NCBI GenBank assembly: GCA_963678395.1
Contig: OY782827.1
Span: 930,001 to 994,000 of the forward strand
DNA from: JAAYAE01 sp963678395
Lineage (GTDB): Bacteria > Bacillota > Negativicutes > Acidaminococcales > Acidaminococcaceae
DNA: 64,000 nt
Reading direction: 5' to 3'
Positions 27,934 through 37,962 of this stretch are shown here, in pieces (positions within the stretch are counted from its first letter, which is position 1; every line of letters starts with the position of its first letter). Below the pieces are notes generated by a model that searched no databases, had not been told where the DNA came from, and worked only from the letters and a program-made list of their open reading frames with translations. The position numbers and the translations under genes were made by a program.

Positions 27934-29052
27934 ATGGCGAAAAATTTGGGCTTTGGATTTATGCGGTTACCTTTATTAAAGAAAAAAGATGCTAAAAGCA
28001 TTGATTTTGCAGAGTTGAACAAAATGGTAGATACCTTTTTGGCAAAAGGATTTAACTATTTTGATACTGCGTATATGTATCATGATTACGAGAGTGAGCG
28101 TGCATTAAGGGAATCTCTTGTGAAAAGGCATAAGCGAAGTGAATTTACTGTAGCTACTAAAATGCCTACAATGTTTTTAACAACTAGAGAAGATTTACCA
28201 CGAATATTTTCTGAACAGTTAGAGAAATGTGGCGTTGAATATTTTGATTATTATTTGATTCATAATTTGGGCGTTATTAATTATGCTATTGCAGAAAAAC
28301 TTGAGGCCTTTGACTTTGTGCAAAAGAAAAAAGCTGAAGGAAAAATAAAGAAAATGGGTTTTTCTTTTCATGATAAAGCAGAATTGTTGGATGAAATACT
28401 AACAGCACATCCGGAATTCGATTTTGTGCAACTGCAGATTAATTACTTGGATTGGGATACGGATACTATTCAGTCTCATAAATGCTATGATGTGGCAGTA
28501 AAACATAATAAGAAAATTATTGTTATGGAACCTGTTAAAGGTGGAACACTTGCTAACGTACCACCAAAAGCAGAAGAGCTGTTTAGAGCTGTTTAGCCTG
28601 AAATGTCAGTTTCTTAATGGGCTATTCGTTTTGCTGCTAGTCATGATAATGTTATGCTGGTACTAAGCGGTATGTCGTCTCTGGAACAGCTTGAAGATAA
28701 TACAAACTATATGCAAGATTTCAAACCTTTGAGACAAGAAGAATTTTCTGCTATTAAAGAAGCTGTGGATATTATTAATGAAACTATTGCTATTCCCTGC
28801 ACGGCTTGTCAATATTGTGTAGAAGGTTGTCCTAAAAAAATCTTAATTCCTAATTACTTCGCATTGTATAATGCGGAAAAAAGAGAACCACTACGACCTT
28901 TCTCTATTCATACATTGTATTATATTAATTATACACAAGATCATGGTAAAGCTTCAGACTGTATTGGTTGTAAACAGTGTGAACAGCACTGCCCGCAGCA
29001 TATTAAAATAATAAAATGGCTTAAAAAGGTCGCGTCAACTTTTGAAGAATAA
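27934..29052 (+). pseudogene. Aldo/keto reductase with 4Fe-4S ferredoxin domain, two in-frame stops
   Basis: This 372-codon frame encodes an aldo/keto reductase barrel (residues 1-280: FGFMRLPLL, FDTAYMYHDYESE, GFSFHDKAELLDEIL) followed by a ferredoxin-like tail with CTACQYCVEGCPKKI and CIGCKQCEQHCPQHI. TAG at 28594 and TAA at 28615 interrupt the frame seven codons apart; coding resemblance resumes at once (WAIRFAASHDNVMLVLSGMSSL). Two independent nonsense changes make a single sequencing error unlikely. The gene is preceded by an intact MerR-type promoter. Confidence 0.9.
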
Positions 29053-29108
29053 TTGTACAAAAAGCTATATGGAGTTTACACAAAGTATCTTTATATCACG
29101 ATGAAGAT

Positions 29109-29267
29109 GTGAATTATTCGGAATATTTCTAAGGTAAGTAAAAAGTATGGATTTTCCGCTGATACTCTTCGCTGTTATAAGCGTATAGGTCTAATATTGC
29201 ACGTACTATTGATGGCTATGAAGAGTGCCTTATTAAATTTGAAGATAGGCTAATGAAAAAGCGATAA
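29109..29267 (+). pseudogene. MerR-family regulator relic
   Basis: About 50 codons resemble a MerR N-terminus: NISKVSKKYGFSADTLRCYKRIGLI matches the winged-helix pattern, and in another frame ARTIDGYEEC matches the wing. Frameshifts occur near 29120 and 29195. After the wing the sequence ends in KFEDRLMKKR-stop, so the effector domain is deleted. It was most likely the regulator of the aldo/keto reductase promoter at 27835. Confidence 0.75.
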
Positions 29268-29346
29268 GAGTTATAGTTTGAGAACTAAAACACAGCAAAG
29301 GGTAAGGCTAACTTTAATGAAATGCGCTAGAGGAAGGAAACAATCC

Positions 29347-30579
29347 GTGAAAAAGACATTAATTGGAGTATTGGCTATAGTAGTTTTGCTGGCTGGTACT
29401 GCTCTGTATTTTATAAATCCTAAGTCGCCAGTTTATGGAGGTGGCTCTGATGCCCAATATGTTATGCAAAATATTACGGCAGACAGTCGTACTTCTCGGA
29501 CTATTGTGTGGCAATCAAAAGGAGTCTTACCAAAAAGTTATGCTGAATATCGTAAGACAGGTGAGACTAGTTCTAATGAAATAGAGTGCGTGGACGCTGA
29601 TTTTAAAACTGATGAAGGCCTAGTGCATAAACATACGGCTACCCTAACTCGTCTACAACCAGGAACTAGGTATGAGTACCGCGTAGGTGATAATAAAAAT
29701 CGCACTAATTGGGTCTCTTTTACTACGGAGCCTGAAAAGAATGAGAACTATAAAGTCCTAATTTTTCCTGATTCACAGTGCGCAGATTATAAAGTTTGGC
29801 AGAATTTAGCACAGGTTGCTTGGCAAAGAAATAAGGATGCCGCCTTTTTCATTAACATGGGGGACTTAGTTGATAATGGGGCGCAGTATTCCCAGTAGCG
29901 GGCGTGGATGGGAAGTGTTAGCAATATGCTTAGCACCATTCCTGTAGCACCTATACCGGGTAATCATGAATACTATACATTGGATTGGAAGTTCACCCCT
30001 GCCAGGTTGTATGAAAACTTATTTTCCTTACCTAATAACGGAGCACAAGGTTTGCGTAATCAATCATATTCTTGTGATTACGGCGATGTGCATTACGTAG
30101 TTATTGACACCCAAGCCGAAGAATTAGCGGATTTTGACCCTGACATTTATGAGCGCCAAGCAAAGTGGTTAGACGAAGATTTAAAAAAGACGACTAAAAA
30201 ATGGAAGGTTGCTTTATTGCATCGTAGTCCTTTTAATTGGCATAGTTCAGATAGTCCTAACGAAATTGGCAAGTCTTTTTTGCCGATATTTGATAAACAT
30301 AACATAGATTTAGTGTTTTTGGCACATATTCATTCTTATAGCCGTACGGTTCCTGTTAAAAACTTTGTCCAGGCAGAAAAAGGGACGATTTATATTACTA
30401 CAGGTCGTAGCGGTGATAAGGTTTGGGCAGGGTCGCCAAGGAAAAACTTTGATGAAGTATTTTATAATCCCGTGGAGCAACCAAACTATTTGACTATGGG
30501 AGTTACTGATATGGGTTTAGATGTTCGTGCTGTTAAAGAAGATGGTTCTCTTATTGATGAAATAAATATAAAGAAATAA
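29347..30579 (+). pseudogene. Secreted purple-acid-phosphatase-like metallophosphoesterase, in-frame TAG
   Basis: A 410-codon frame starts at a GTG behind AGGAAGGA. It encodes an N-terminal signal/anchor helix (KKTLIGVLAIVVLLAGTALYF), a fibronectin-like purple acid phosphatase domain (RTIVWQSKG, LQPGTRYEYRVGD), then a calcineurin-like phosphoesterase domain (FPDSQCADYK, NMGDLVDNG, PGNHEYY, AHIHSYSRT). TAG at 29896-29898 separates the NMGDLVDNG and GNHE metal-binding motifs, so neither half can be active alone. The C-terminal part has an alternative ATG at 29908. The signal helix suggests export. Confidence 0.85.
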
Positions 30580-30674
30580 AAAGCAAGTAAGATTATTTCT
30601 TGCAAAATTCTAACAAATGGAATAGCATATAATATGTAACTGTAATTATATTTACAATTAGAGAGGCCAATTAG

Positions 30675-31279
30675 ATGCTAAAGTTTTTTAAATGGAATAA
30701 AACTTATTTTGATTTTATTGGATATGCTGGTATTATTTTTACTATAATGATAGTCCCAATGTCTTATTTCTTACCCAAAACCATAAGCTGGGAAAATGGA
30801 TTTTGGAAAATTTACAAGTAATTATTTTACTGCTAGGCGGGTTATTGTCTTTTAGTTTTTATAAAAAATCTTCTGAAAATCACTATATGTGGTTAACTAC
30901 AAGGGGTTTATTTTTACTGCTAATAGGCAGAGAACTTAGCTGGGGAAGAGTTTTTTTTCAGACAAAAATGACAGAGAGCCAGATTCCGCATAATACTCTA
31001 ATTAATGTTTTTCTGGGCGTTTTTATAACTTTGCTTGTTATCGGAGTGATTTTTACTATACCTTGGAAGGCCATACTTTTTAAGGTGCCTGTGCCCTGGA
31101 CTTATTTTATCTTAATTTTAATTGGGGTCATATTTTCGCTAATAGGTGATCATGGTTGGATATTTTCTGGCTATAGAGGTGAAACTTTAGAAGAGTTAGG
31201 CGAATTATCATTTTATTTTTTGCTAGATATTATGACTTTATATTATTATCATTATCTTAATAAAATCAGATTATCATAA
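30675..31279 (+). pseudogene. Membrane protein of unknown function, frameshifted
   Basis: The first frame (30675-30821) gives 48 residues with one membrane helix, ending ENGFWKIYK. The following sequence in another frame (from about 30803) gives 157 more with about five helices (VIILLLGGLLSFSFY, TLINVFLGVFITLLVIGVIF, TYFILILIGVIFSLI). The two overlap around 30800, and one indel would join them into a roughly 205-residue polytopic protein. I do not recognise the family. An AGAGG site precedes the first ATG. Two separate small proteins remain possible, but the TTG start of the second has no clear binding site. Confidence 0.6.
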
Positions 31280-31323
31280 TAAGTAGCTATTCAGGTAGAA
31301 ATTAAACGAAAAAAAGAAGAAGG

Positions 31324-31373
31324 AACTAGCCATGAGCCATTACAATATATGGTTTATGACTAGTTTTTATTTG
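31324..31373 (+). terminator. Terminator before the copper operon
   Basis: An imperfect 17-bp stem (AACTAGCCATGAGCCAT with ATGGTTTATGACTAGTT, 31324-31365) is followed by TTTTATTT. Confidence 0.7.
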
Positions 31374-31425
31374 ACAAAATATGTAGTTAGTTATATCATA
31401 AACATATACCCTACTGGGGTATATG
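31371..31425 (+). promoter_or_regulatory. CsoR-controlled promoter and operator
   Basis: TTGACA (31371-31376) and TATCAT (31394-31399) are 17 bases apart. Just downstream, CATATACCC (31403-31411) and GGGTATATG (31417-31425) form a perfect dyad with a 5-bp centre, closely resembling the GC-rich-centred ATACCC...GGGTAT operators of CsoR copper repressors. Binding would block transcription initiation of csoR-copA. Confidence 0.85.
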
Positions 31426-31437
31426 TGGGAGGTTAAT

Positions 31438-31773
31438 ATGTCAATAAATAAGGACGAACTAAAAGAAAAGAGTTGTAATCGCTGTGCCTGTAAACTAAAA
31501 GTACGCGATAAGAATGGCAAAGAATATAAAGACTTGCTTTCTCGTTTGAACCGTATTGAAGGTCAAGTTCGTGGCATCAAGAATATGCTGGAGGGAGATC
31601 GCTATTGTGTGGATATTTTGACGCAGGTTAGTGCCATATCATGTGCTCTTAATTCTTTTAATAAGAAACTTTTGGCGCAGCATATTAAGTCTTGTGTGGT
31701 TACCGATATTAGAGAAGGTAACGACGGAGTAGTAGATGAGCTTTGTGCAACGCTGCAAAAGTTGATGAAATAA
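31438..31773 (+). CDS. csoR: CsoR-family copper-sensing repressor
   Basis: This 111-residue, all-helical repressor has the DUF156 signature SRLNRIEGQVRGIKNMLEG and the copper ligands Cys (RYCVDIL), His and Cys (AQHIKSCV), the C-H-C triad of CsoR. A cysteine-rich N-terminal stretch (CNRCACK) is additional. It lies directly behind a matching operator and 9 bases before the P-type ATPase gene. I chose ATG 31438, which follows GGGAGG; an in-frame ATG at 31423 overlaps the operator. Intact. Confidence 0.93.
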   Translation: MSINKDELKEKSCNRCACKLKVRDKNGKEYKDLLSRLNRIEGQVRGIKNMLEGDRYCVDILTQVSAISCALNSFNKKLLAQHIKSCVVTDIREGNDGVVDELCATLQKLMK

Positions 31774-31782
31774 GGTGTTAGT

Positions 31783-34335
31783 ATGAAAAAAGAAAAATAT
31801 AATATAACGGGTATGAGTTGTTCAGCTTGTTCTTCACGTGTAGAAAAATGAGAGAGCAAACTGCAAGGCGTGGATAAGGTTAGCGTCAATTTGCTTACGA
31901 ATAGCATGCAAATTACTTATGATGAAAATATTATAAGTAGCGCTGATATTATTAAAGCGGCCGAAAAAGAAGGTTATGGGGCGAGTTTGGCTAACGGTAA
32001 TTCATTAGGAGCTAAGGAAAAACCCGGAGCGCAAAATATTGCGGCTGAGGAAATACGGAATATGAAGAATCGCTTGCTATGGTCCTTTATATTTCTTGTT
32101 CCTATGATGTATATTTCCATGCACAAGATGCTAAGTAATATTTTAGGGGTAACAGTACCCACTTTTATGTTAAGTACCTTTGATGGCAGCGAAAATGCAC
32201 TTATATTTGCATTTACGCAGTTATTATTAGTCCTACCTATTATGTATTTGAACAGAACATATTACACAATAGGATTTAAAAATCTATTACAGGGTGCACC
32301 TAATATGGATTCTCTTATTGCTGTAGGATCAGGTGCAGCAGCGGTTTATGGTGTATTTGCCATATTTCGCATAGGTTATGGGTTGGGCCATGGTGATCTT
32401 GCTTTAGTTAATCAATACAGTGCTGATTTATATTTTGAATCTGCCGGAATGATTTTAACACTAATAACTCTTGGAAAGTTTTTGGAGAGCAAGTCTAAGG
32501 GAAAAACTAGTGAGGCAATAGAAAAGCTCATGAACTTAGCACCTAAAGAGGCTACAGTTGAAAGAGAGGGACAAGAAGTTATTGTGCCTATTGAAGAGTT
32601 GGTGGTAGGAAATATTGTATTAGCCAAACCCGGTGAAAGCATAGCTGCTGATGGTATTATTTTCGAAGGGACAACCAGTATAGATGAGGCCGCTATTACA
32701 GGAGAAAGCATACCGGTAGAAAAACATGCAGGGGATAAAGTAGTAGCAGCGACTATCAATAAAAATGGGTTTATTAAATTTAGGGCTGAAAAGGTAGGAG
32801 AAGATACTACCATTAGCCAAATAATAAAACTAGTGGATGAAGCAAGTGGAAGCAAAGCGCCTATTGCTAAGTTAGCGGACAAGATAGCAGGAATATTTGT
32901 TCCGGTTGTTATGCTAATAGCATTAATAGCCACTATTGGGTGGTTAGTAGCAGGGGCCAGTTTTGAATTTGCCCTGTTCATAGGTATTTCCGTTCTCGTT
33001 ATTTCCTGCCCCTGTGCGTTGGGGCTTGCTACTCCTGTGGCTATTATGGTGGGAACGGGTAAAGGCGCAGAAAATGGCATACTTATAAAATCAGGAGAAG
33101 CCTTAGAAATAGCGCATAGTATTGACACTGTCGTTATGAACAAAACTGGAACTATAACTGAGGGGAAACCGAGAGTAACAGATATAATACCTATTGGCAT
33201 CAGTGAAGCAGTACTGGTTAGTATTGCGGCGGGAATAGAAAAAGGTAGCGAACATCCCTTGGCAGAAGCTATAATAGAATATGCTGGAGAAAAAAATATA
33301 GTTCCCCAGCTGTTGCAGAATTTCCAAACCATTTTTGGTCGTGGTATTCAAGCACTTAAAGGTACTACAACTTATTTTGCCGGCAATGAGGTTATGCTGA
33401 CAGAAAAGGGCGTAAATCTTGCTAGTGTAAAGCAAACAATTAATAATTTAGCAGATGATGGGAAGACTCCTTTAATTTTTGCTAAAGGACAGGAGCTTTT
33501 GGGAATAATAGCTGTTGCTGATGTAGAAAAGGCTACCAGCAAAGAGGCTATAAAACTATTTAAAGACATGAATATAAATGTGGTAATGCTTACTGGTGAT
33601 AATAAAAGGACAGCAGAAGCTTTACGTAAGCGTTTAAATATTCAAGAAGTTATTGCTGGTGTAATGCCGGAAGATAAAGCTAAGCATATTGAAAAACTAC
33701 AGTCGGCCGGACATAAGGTCGCTATGATTGGTGATGGTATTAATGATGCACCTGCATTGGCTAGAGCAGAGTTAGGCATAGCCATTGGTGCAGGTACTGA
33801 CGTGGCCATAGAAAGTGCTGATGCAGTTTTAGTACGTAATGACTTGTTAGATGCTGTTAGTGCAGTTAGACTTAGCAAAGCGGTTATGCGTAACATTAAA
33901 CAAAATCTTTTTTGGGCGTTTTTCTACAATATAATTGGCATACCTTTAGCTGCAGGGTTATTGTATCCTGAATTTGGCTTAAAATTAAGCCCGATGTTTG
34001 GCGCGGCGGCAATGAGTATGAGTAGTGTTTGTGTAGTATTAAATGCGTTGCGATTGCGGTATTTCCATATTGAACACAATGTTACTATAAATGAAAACAA
34101 GAAAAAAGAAGAAAGCAAGGAGGAGATAAAAATGGAAACAGAATTGAAAATTGAAGGAATGATGTGTGCACATTGCCACAAACATGTACATGATGCACTT
34201 AGTGCAATGGAGGGTGTAACAGAGGTGGAAGTTGATTTAGAAGGTGGAAAAGCCAAAGTTACAGCGACAAAAAATATATCTACTGAGGAATTCGCAAAAG
34301 TTATTGCAGATGCAGGATATACTCTAGTTAAATAA
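31783..34335 (+). pseudogene. copA: Copper P1B-type ATPase, in-frame TGA and phosphorylation Asp changed to Asn
   Basis: The 850-codon frame begins with a heavy-metal domain (GMSCSAC) and is cut by TGA at 31849-31851, codon 23. It resumes in frame with ESKLQGVDKV. Further on come the actuator motif TGES, the transmembrane CPC motif (VISCPCALGLATP), HP (GSEHPLAEA) and GDGINDAPAL. The phosphorylation motif, normally DKTGT, reads NKTGT: codon 453 is AAC (33139-33141). The phosphorylated aspartate is essential, so even a product restarted at GTG 31870 could not pump copper. The frame runs through the copZ-like region at 34132. The operon is headed by an intact csoR. Confidence 0.92.
34132..34335 (+). 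CDS. copZ: CopZ-like copper chaperone (nested in frame in copA)
   Basis: This 67-residue ferredoxin-like heavy-metal-associated domain has the copper-binding motif GMMCAHCHKHV and the typical TEVEVDLEGGKAKV strand. ATG 34132 is preceded by AAGGAGGAGATAAAA, an excellent ribosome binding site. No stop separates it from copA, so the same DNA also encodes a C-terminal extension of the ATPase, the binding site being translated as ESKEEIK. Whether the free chaperone, the extension or both are made cannot be decided from sequence. The intact motif means it may still work although copA is dead. Confidence 0.8.
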   Translation: METELKIEGMMCAHCHKHVHDALSAMEGVTEVEVDLEGGKAKVTATKNISTEEFAKVIADAGYTLVK

Positions 34336-34341
34336 AAAAAC

Positions 34342-34382
34342 AGGCCGTCTTCTAATTTTGTTTTAGAGGACGGTCTTTTTTA
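34342..34382 (+). terminator. Terminator of the copper operon
   Basis: GGCCGTCTTCTA pairs with TAGAGGACGGTC (with wobble pairs), followed by TTTTTTATT. Confidence 0.8.
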
Positions 34383-34444
34383 TTGCAATATAAAATAAAA
34401 TGATATATAATTCTTAACAGTATTTAAACTTAATAAGTTGTATG

Positions 34445-34585
34445 AACTAGGTGTATTGTACTTAATAGAGAAGTCGGTGCAATACCGACGCGGTCACGCC
34501 GCTGTAATGCTGAGGGAACCTCACAATGCCACTGGGAAACTGGGAAGGCGAGGGAAACGATGAAGCAGAGCCAGAAGAACTACCT
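34445..34585 (+). promoter_or_regulatory. Cobalamin riboswitch
   Basis: Conserved B12-element blocks are present in order: AAGTCGGTGCAATACCGACG, CGGTCACGCCGCTGT, GCCACTGGGAAACTGGGAAG, and the B12 box AGCCAGAAGAACTACC. It lies upstream of a TonB-dependent receptor gene with a terminator between them, so cobalamin should reduce expression by termination. The element itself looks intact although the gene it controls is broken. Confidence 0.9.
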
Positions 34586-34646
34586 TGTTTTTTATTTTAC
34601 TGGCCTGCGAGTGATGGGACGGAAATTGGTGTAGTATGCTAATTTT

Positions 34647-34679
34647 GCCTTCTTGCTTTCGAGCAAGGAGGCTTTTTTT
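34647..34679 (+). terminator. Terminator controlled by the cobalamin riboswitch
   Basis: GCCTTCTTGC (34647-34656) pairs with GCAAGGAGGC (34663-34672), followed by seven T. It lies between the riboswitch and the receptor start, as in transcription-attenuating B12 switches. Confidence 0.8.
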
Positions 34680-34764
34680 ATTGGGGATTCTTTTTTTTTG
34701 CACGCGAAACTCGGTCAGCTCGGCAAAGAAATTTGAATATAAAAAATTATAGGGAGTGGTTTTT

Positions 34765-36786
34765 TTGGGTAAGAAAAGAATTGTAAGCGCAATACTAGCA
34801 TCACTAGTTGGTGTTGGGTTTGTATTAAGTGCTCCGGTCTATGCAGCAGAAGGAGAAAAAGCATCGGAGTTTGTTTTGGATACATTAGTTGTTGAAGCTA
34901 ATCGCGAAAAATTACCGGGAGATTTTATATCTAAAGAAGGTAATCTTGGTAGGCTTGGTAATAAGAATATTATGGACGCACCTTTTTCTCAGACAAATTT
35001 CACACAAAAAACTATTGAAACGTTTAATAATCCTAGTGCTCAGTTGACTGATGTACTAATTAATGATCCATCAGTGAAAAGCAGTAGTTATACATTGTAT
35101 AATGACTTTTCAATTAGAGGAATAGGGATGACAGGATACAATTTATATGTTAATGGTGTACCCGGCATGTTTACACAGTCAACCATTCCAACAAATTTTA
35201 TAGAACGTGTTGAAGTAACTGCGGGTCCGTCAATGGGCATGAATGGGACAACCGTTAGAGAATCAGCGGGCGGATTGGTTAATATGGTAAGTAAACGTGC
35301 CGCTGATGAAAACGTTACCAGTTATACTCAAACTTTTTCAGGCAAGAATTCTTTTGGTGAAAAAATTGATGTAGGTAGACGTTTTGGACAAAATAAAGAG
35401 TGGGGATTGAGAATTAATGCAGAAAATGTCGCGGGCCATGAATTAAATGGAGTCGATGAAAAACTTACTAATAGAGACTTGTTTATTAATCTTGACCATG
35501 AAGATTCAAATAGCAAGACAAACTTGTTGGCTGGATATAGTTATTCGAATTTGGATAAGGCCTGTAGATGGTTTCAGTTTGGCCCGGCAGTTACTGTTTT
35601 GCCTAAAGCTCCTGAAAATTCCATGAATTATGCTTATGACGGGCAGGGTGCATCTTTGGATAGATGGATTGTCACTTTAAATCATGAACAAAAAATATCT
35701 AAAGACTGGGTAGCTTATTTCAATGGAGGATTTAGCAGGTATGATTTATATAGGAATATGACAGGTAGGTCAAGTGCGCCATATACTATTGTCAATAATG
35801 AAGGCGATTTTAATGCCATTGATCGAGATGGACCAATGAAAATTACCAATTACTATGTTGAAACGGGAATTAAAGGAACGCTTAATACTGGCAGTATAAA
35901 ACATGATATGATTTTTTCACTTGATAAAAGTTGGAGTTCTCAGTGGAGTGGAGCGTCAAATGCGGTAACTGCTTATGCAGGGAATATCTATACTGGAAGA
36001 ATTGATGGAACAATCCCCAGTCTTTCAGAGGCAAATTTTTTAATGAGTGCTAAAAATATTTACTGGGGATGGGCACTGGCGGATACAATGTCACTAGGGA
36101 AAGCTTAATTAATGCTAGGGGTTCATGGACAATATGCAAGTGTTGATGGATATTCCCAGGGTATATATAGCAACAATGTTTCGACTAGTGGGAAATCTCC
36201 GATATTTGGTTTATTATATAAACCTGAAGAAAACATATCTTTATATGTAAACCACAGTGAGAGTTTTGGAAAAGGAAGTGTGGTAACAAATACTAAATAC
36301 GAAAATATTGGAGATATATTTTCTCCATCCAAGACAAAGCAAAATGAACTGGGTGTGAAATACGAAAACAAAGGAATACTATATACTTTTGCCGGTTTTG
36401 ATATAAAAAAAGCTGGATTAACTGATGAGATAATTGCTAGCAAAACTTATTGTGTTCAAGATGGAGAAGATGAGTATAAAGGTGTACAAACTGCTATAAA
36501 TGGTAGACTTGCTAAAAAATGGAATTGGATGGGCGGTATTATGTATTTGAATGCTAAACGTAATAAACCATCAAATAGGCAATATGATGGTTATAGAGTT
36601 AATGGTGCGTCTAAATGGAATGGAGTTTTATCGTTAGAATATAATGCGGATTCTAAGCGATCAGTTATTGCTAGAGGAATTTATAATGGTACATCCACAA
36701 TAAATAATGAAGCCTTGAGCGTACCAGCTTACTTAACTTTTGATTTAGGAATTAGTTATAAGACCAAGGTTAATAGTTGGACCTAG
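34765..36786 (+). pseudogene. TonB-dependent receptor (probable cobalamin/corrinoid uptake), broken
   Basis: From a TTG start behind AGGGAG, the frame encodes a signal peptide (residues 1-28, cut after VYAAE), a TonB-box-like segment (DTLVVEAN), a plug domain (SFTIRG-like FSIRGIGMTGYNLYVNG, IERVEVTAGPSMGMNG, GGLVNMVSKRA) and beta-barrel strands. TAA at 36106-36108 interrupts the barrel; the frame continues after it. The 3' end stops at TAG 36784, nine bases before an IS element, so the last barrel strands are missing. The riboswitch upstream argues for corrinoid transport. With both a nonsense change and loss of the C-terminal strand it cannot be functional. Confidence 0.9.
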
Positions 36787-36817
36787 GTCAATACTGTAGA
36801 CACAAATAGTTTAACTT

Positions 36818-37720
36818 TTATGCTGTAGATTTTGCTGCGTCTTCAAACTCCTGCGGAGTCATATACTTTATACTGCCATGAATCCTCTTTCGGTTATACC
36901 ATGATTCAATATATTCAAAGATGGCTTTACCGGCCATCTTGAAATCATAATACCTGTTATGGTTCACTTCTTCCTTCTTCAATCCGGAATGGAAAGATTC
37001 AATGCAGGCATTATCGTAGGGGTTTCCCTTACGGCTGTAAGAATGAACCATATTTTTTCTTACAAGCTCATCTTCAAACATTTGACTAGTGTATTGAGTT
37101 CCAAGATCACTATGCAAAATTATTCCTGTTGTATCACTGACATTAAGGCAGGCATTTTCAATAGCTTGTACCGCTAGTTCTGCTGTCATCCTTTTTGCAT
37201 AGGCATAGCCGATAATCTTCTTGCTGGCCAAGTCCATTACTGACGCCAGATATGTCCAACCATCAATAACTGTATGGATATAGGTTATGTCTGTACACCA
37301 TTTTTTGTTGATTGCTGCACTTTTGAAATCTCTGTTTAACAAATTGTCATGTTCTTCAACCAAACATTTAGAAGAATAATACCTGTATTTCTTTACTACT
37401 ATTGCCCTGAGCCCTAATTCTGCCATATGCCTTTGGACACGCTTTAGACTGGCCTTTATGCCAAGAGCTTCTAATACTTTCTGTATCTTTGGTGCTCCAT
37501 ATCTCTTCTTGTTTTCTTCGAAAACATCTTTTATTGTTTCTAGGAACTTCTGTTTGTTTATTTTTCTGGCAGATGTTACGAGACATAAGGACTTATAATA
37601 GGTGCCTCGAGGAAGGTTCAATACTTTGCAGGTGCGCTTTACTGTATACTGGGCTTTGTATCTATTGATGAAGCCAACTGTTTCTCCTAGTGTTTTCGTG
37701 CGAATATGGCTGTAGCTTTT
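36818..37720 (-). CDS. IS3-family transposase OrfB (DDE integrase)
   Basis: The retroviral-integrase-like catalytic domain has the DDE triad: TDITYI (first Asp), HSDLGTQYTS (second Asp) and ACIESFHSGLKKE (Glu), preceded by a helix-turn-helix-like region (KKRYGAPKIQKVL). It is normally made as an OrfAB fusion through -1 slippage in the A-AAA-AAG run near 37717-37724. The frame reads back into the orfA overlap as far as that site; an in-frame TTG start lies at 37621. All key residues are present, so the element may still be active. Confidence 0.92.
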   Translation of the reverse strand, partial: KSYSHIRTKTLGETVGFINRYKAQYTVKRTCKVLNLPRGTYYKSLCLVTSARKINKQKFLETIKDVFEENKKRYGAPKIQKVLEALGIKASLKRVQRHMAELGLRAIVVKKYRYYSSKCLVEEHDNLLNRDFKSAAINKKWCTDITYIHTVIDGWTYLASVMDLASKKIIGYAYAKRMTAELAVQAIENACLNVSDTTGIILHSDLGTQYTSQMFEDELVRKNMVHSYSRKGNPYDNACIESFHSGLKKEEVNHNRYYDFKMAGKAIFEYIESWYNRKRIHGSIKYMTPQEFEDAAKSTA

Positions 37721-37962
37721 TTTAATATTTCGTTCTCCATTTCCAGCTCTGCAATACGTTTCTTCATCTTCTCATATTCCTTGGAAGTAATTTCTTCATC
37801 GTGTAGTCCCTTAACTGGGGAGAGTTCTTTTATCCATTTATAAATTGTTACTGCAGTTACGCCATATTCACTGCTAAGGTAGCTTACGCTACTACCGGAT
37901 TGATACAAAGCTACTATTTGTTTTTTAAATTCATCGGTAAATCTTATTCCATTTTTGGACAA
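37687..37962 (-). CDS. IS3-family OrfA (helix-turn-helix protein)
   Basis: The 91-residue OrfA has the Tnp_1/HTH_21 motif FTDEFKKQIVALYQSG ... SEYGVTAVTIYKWIKEL and a C-terminal leucine-zipper-like coiled coil (KKRIAELEMENEILKKA) where the frameshift to orfB occurs. It directs DNA binding and partner choice of the OrfAB transposase. Intact. Confidence 0.92.
   Translation of the reverse strand: MSKNGIRFTDEFKKQIVALYQSGSSVSYLSSEYGVTAVTIYKWIKELSPVKGLHDEEITSKEYEKMKKRIAELEMENEILKKATAIFARKH

Noticed and set aside
31849..31851. TGA in copA as a selenocysteine codon
   Set aside because: No selenocysteine insertion hairpin is evident just after it, the site is not a known redox position, and the gene has a second lethal change.
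32412..33332. A 306-residue reading frame on the minus strand opposite copA
   Set aside because: It mirrors the codon structure of copA, has no ribosome binding site and has a low-complexity Ser/Ile/Pro composition typical of antisense shadows.
9601..36108. Stop-codon reassignment as an explanation for the in-frame stops
   Set aside because: The interruptions use TAA, TAG and TGA, and all three also end intact genes normally. Frameshifts and deletions accompany them.
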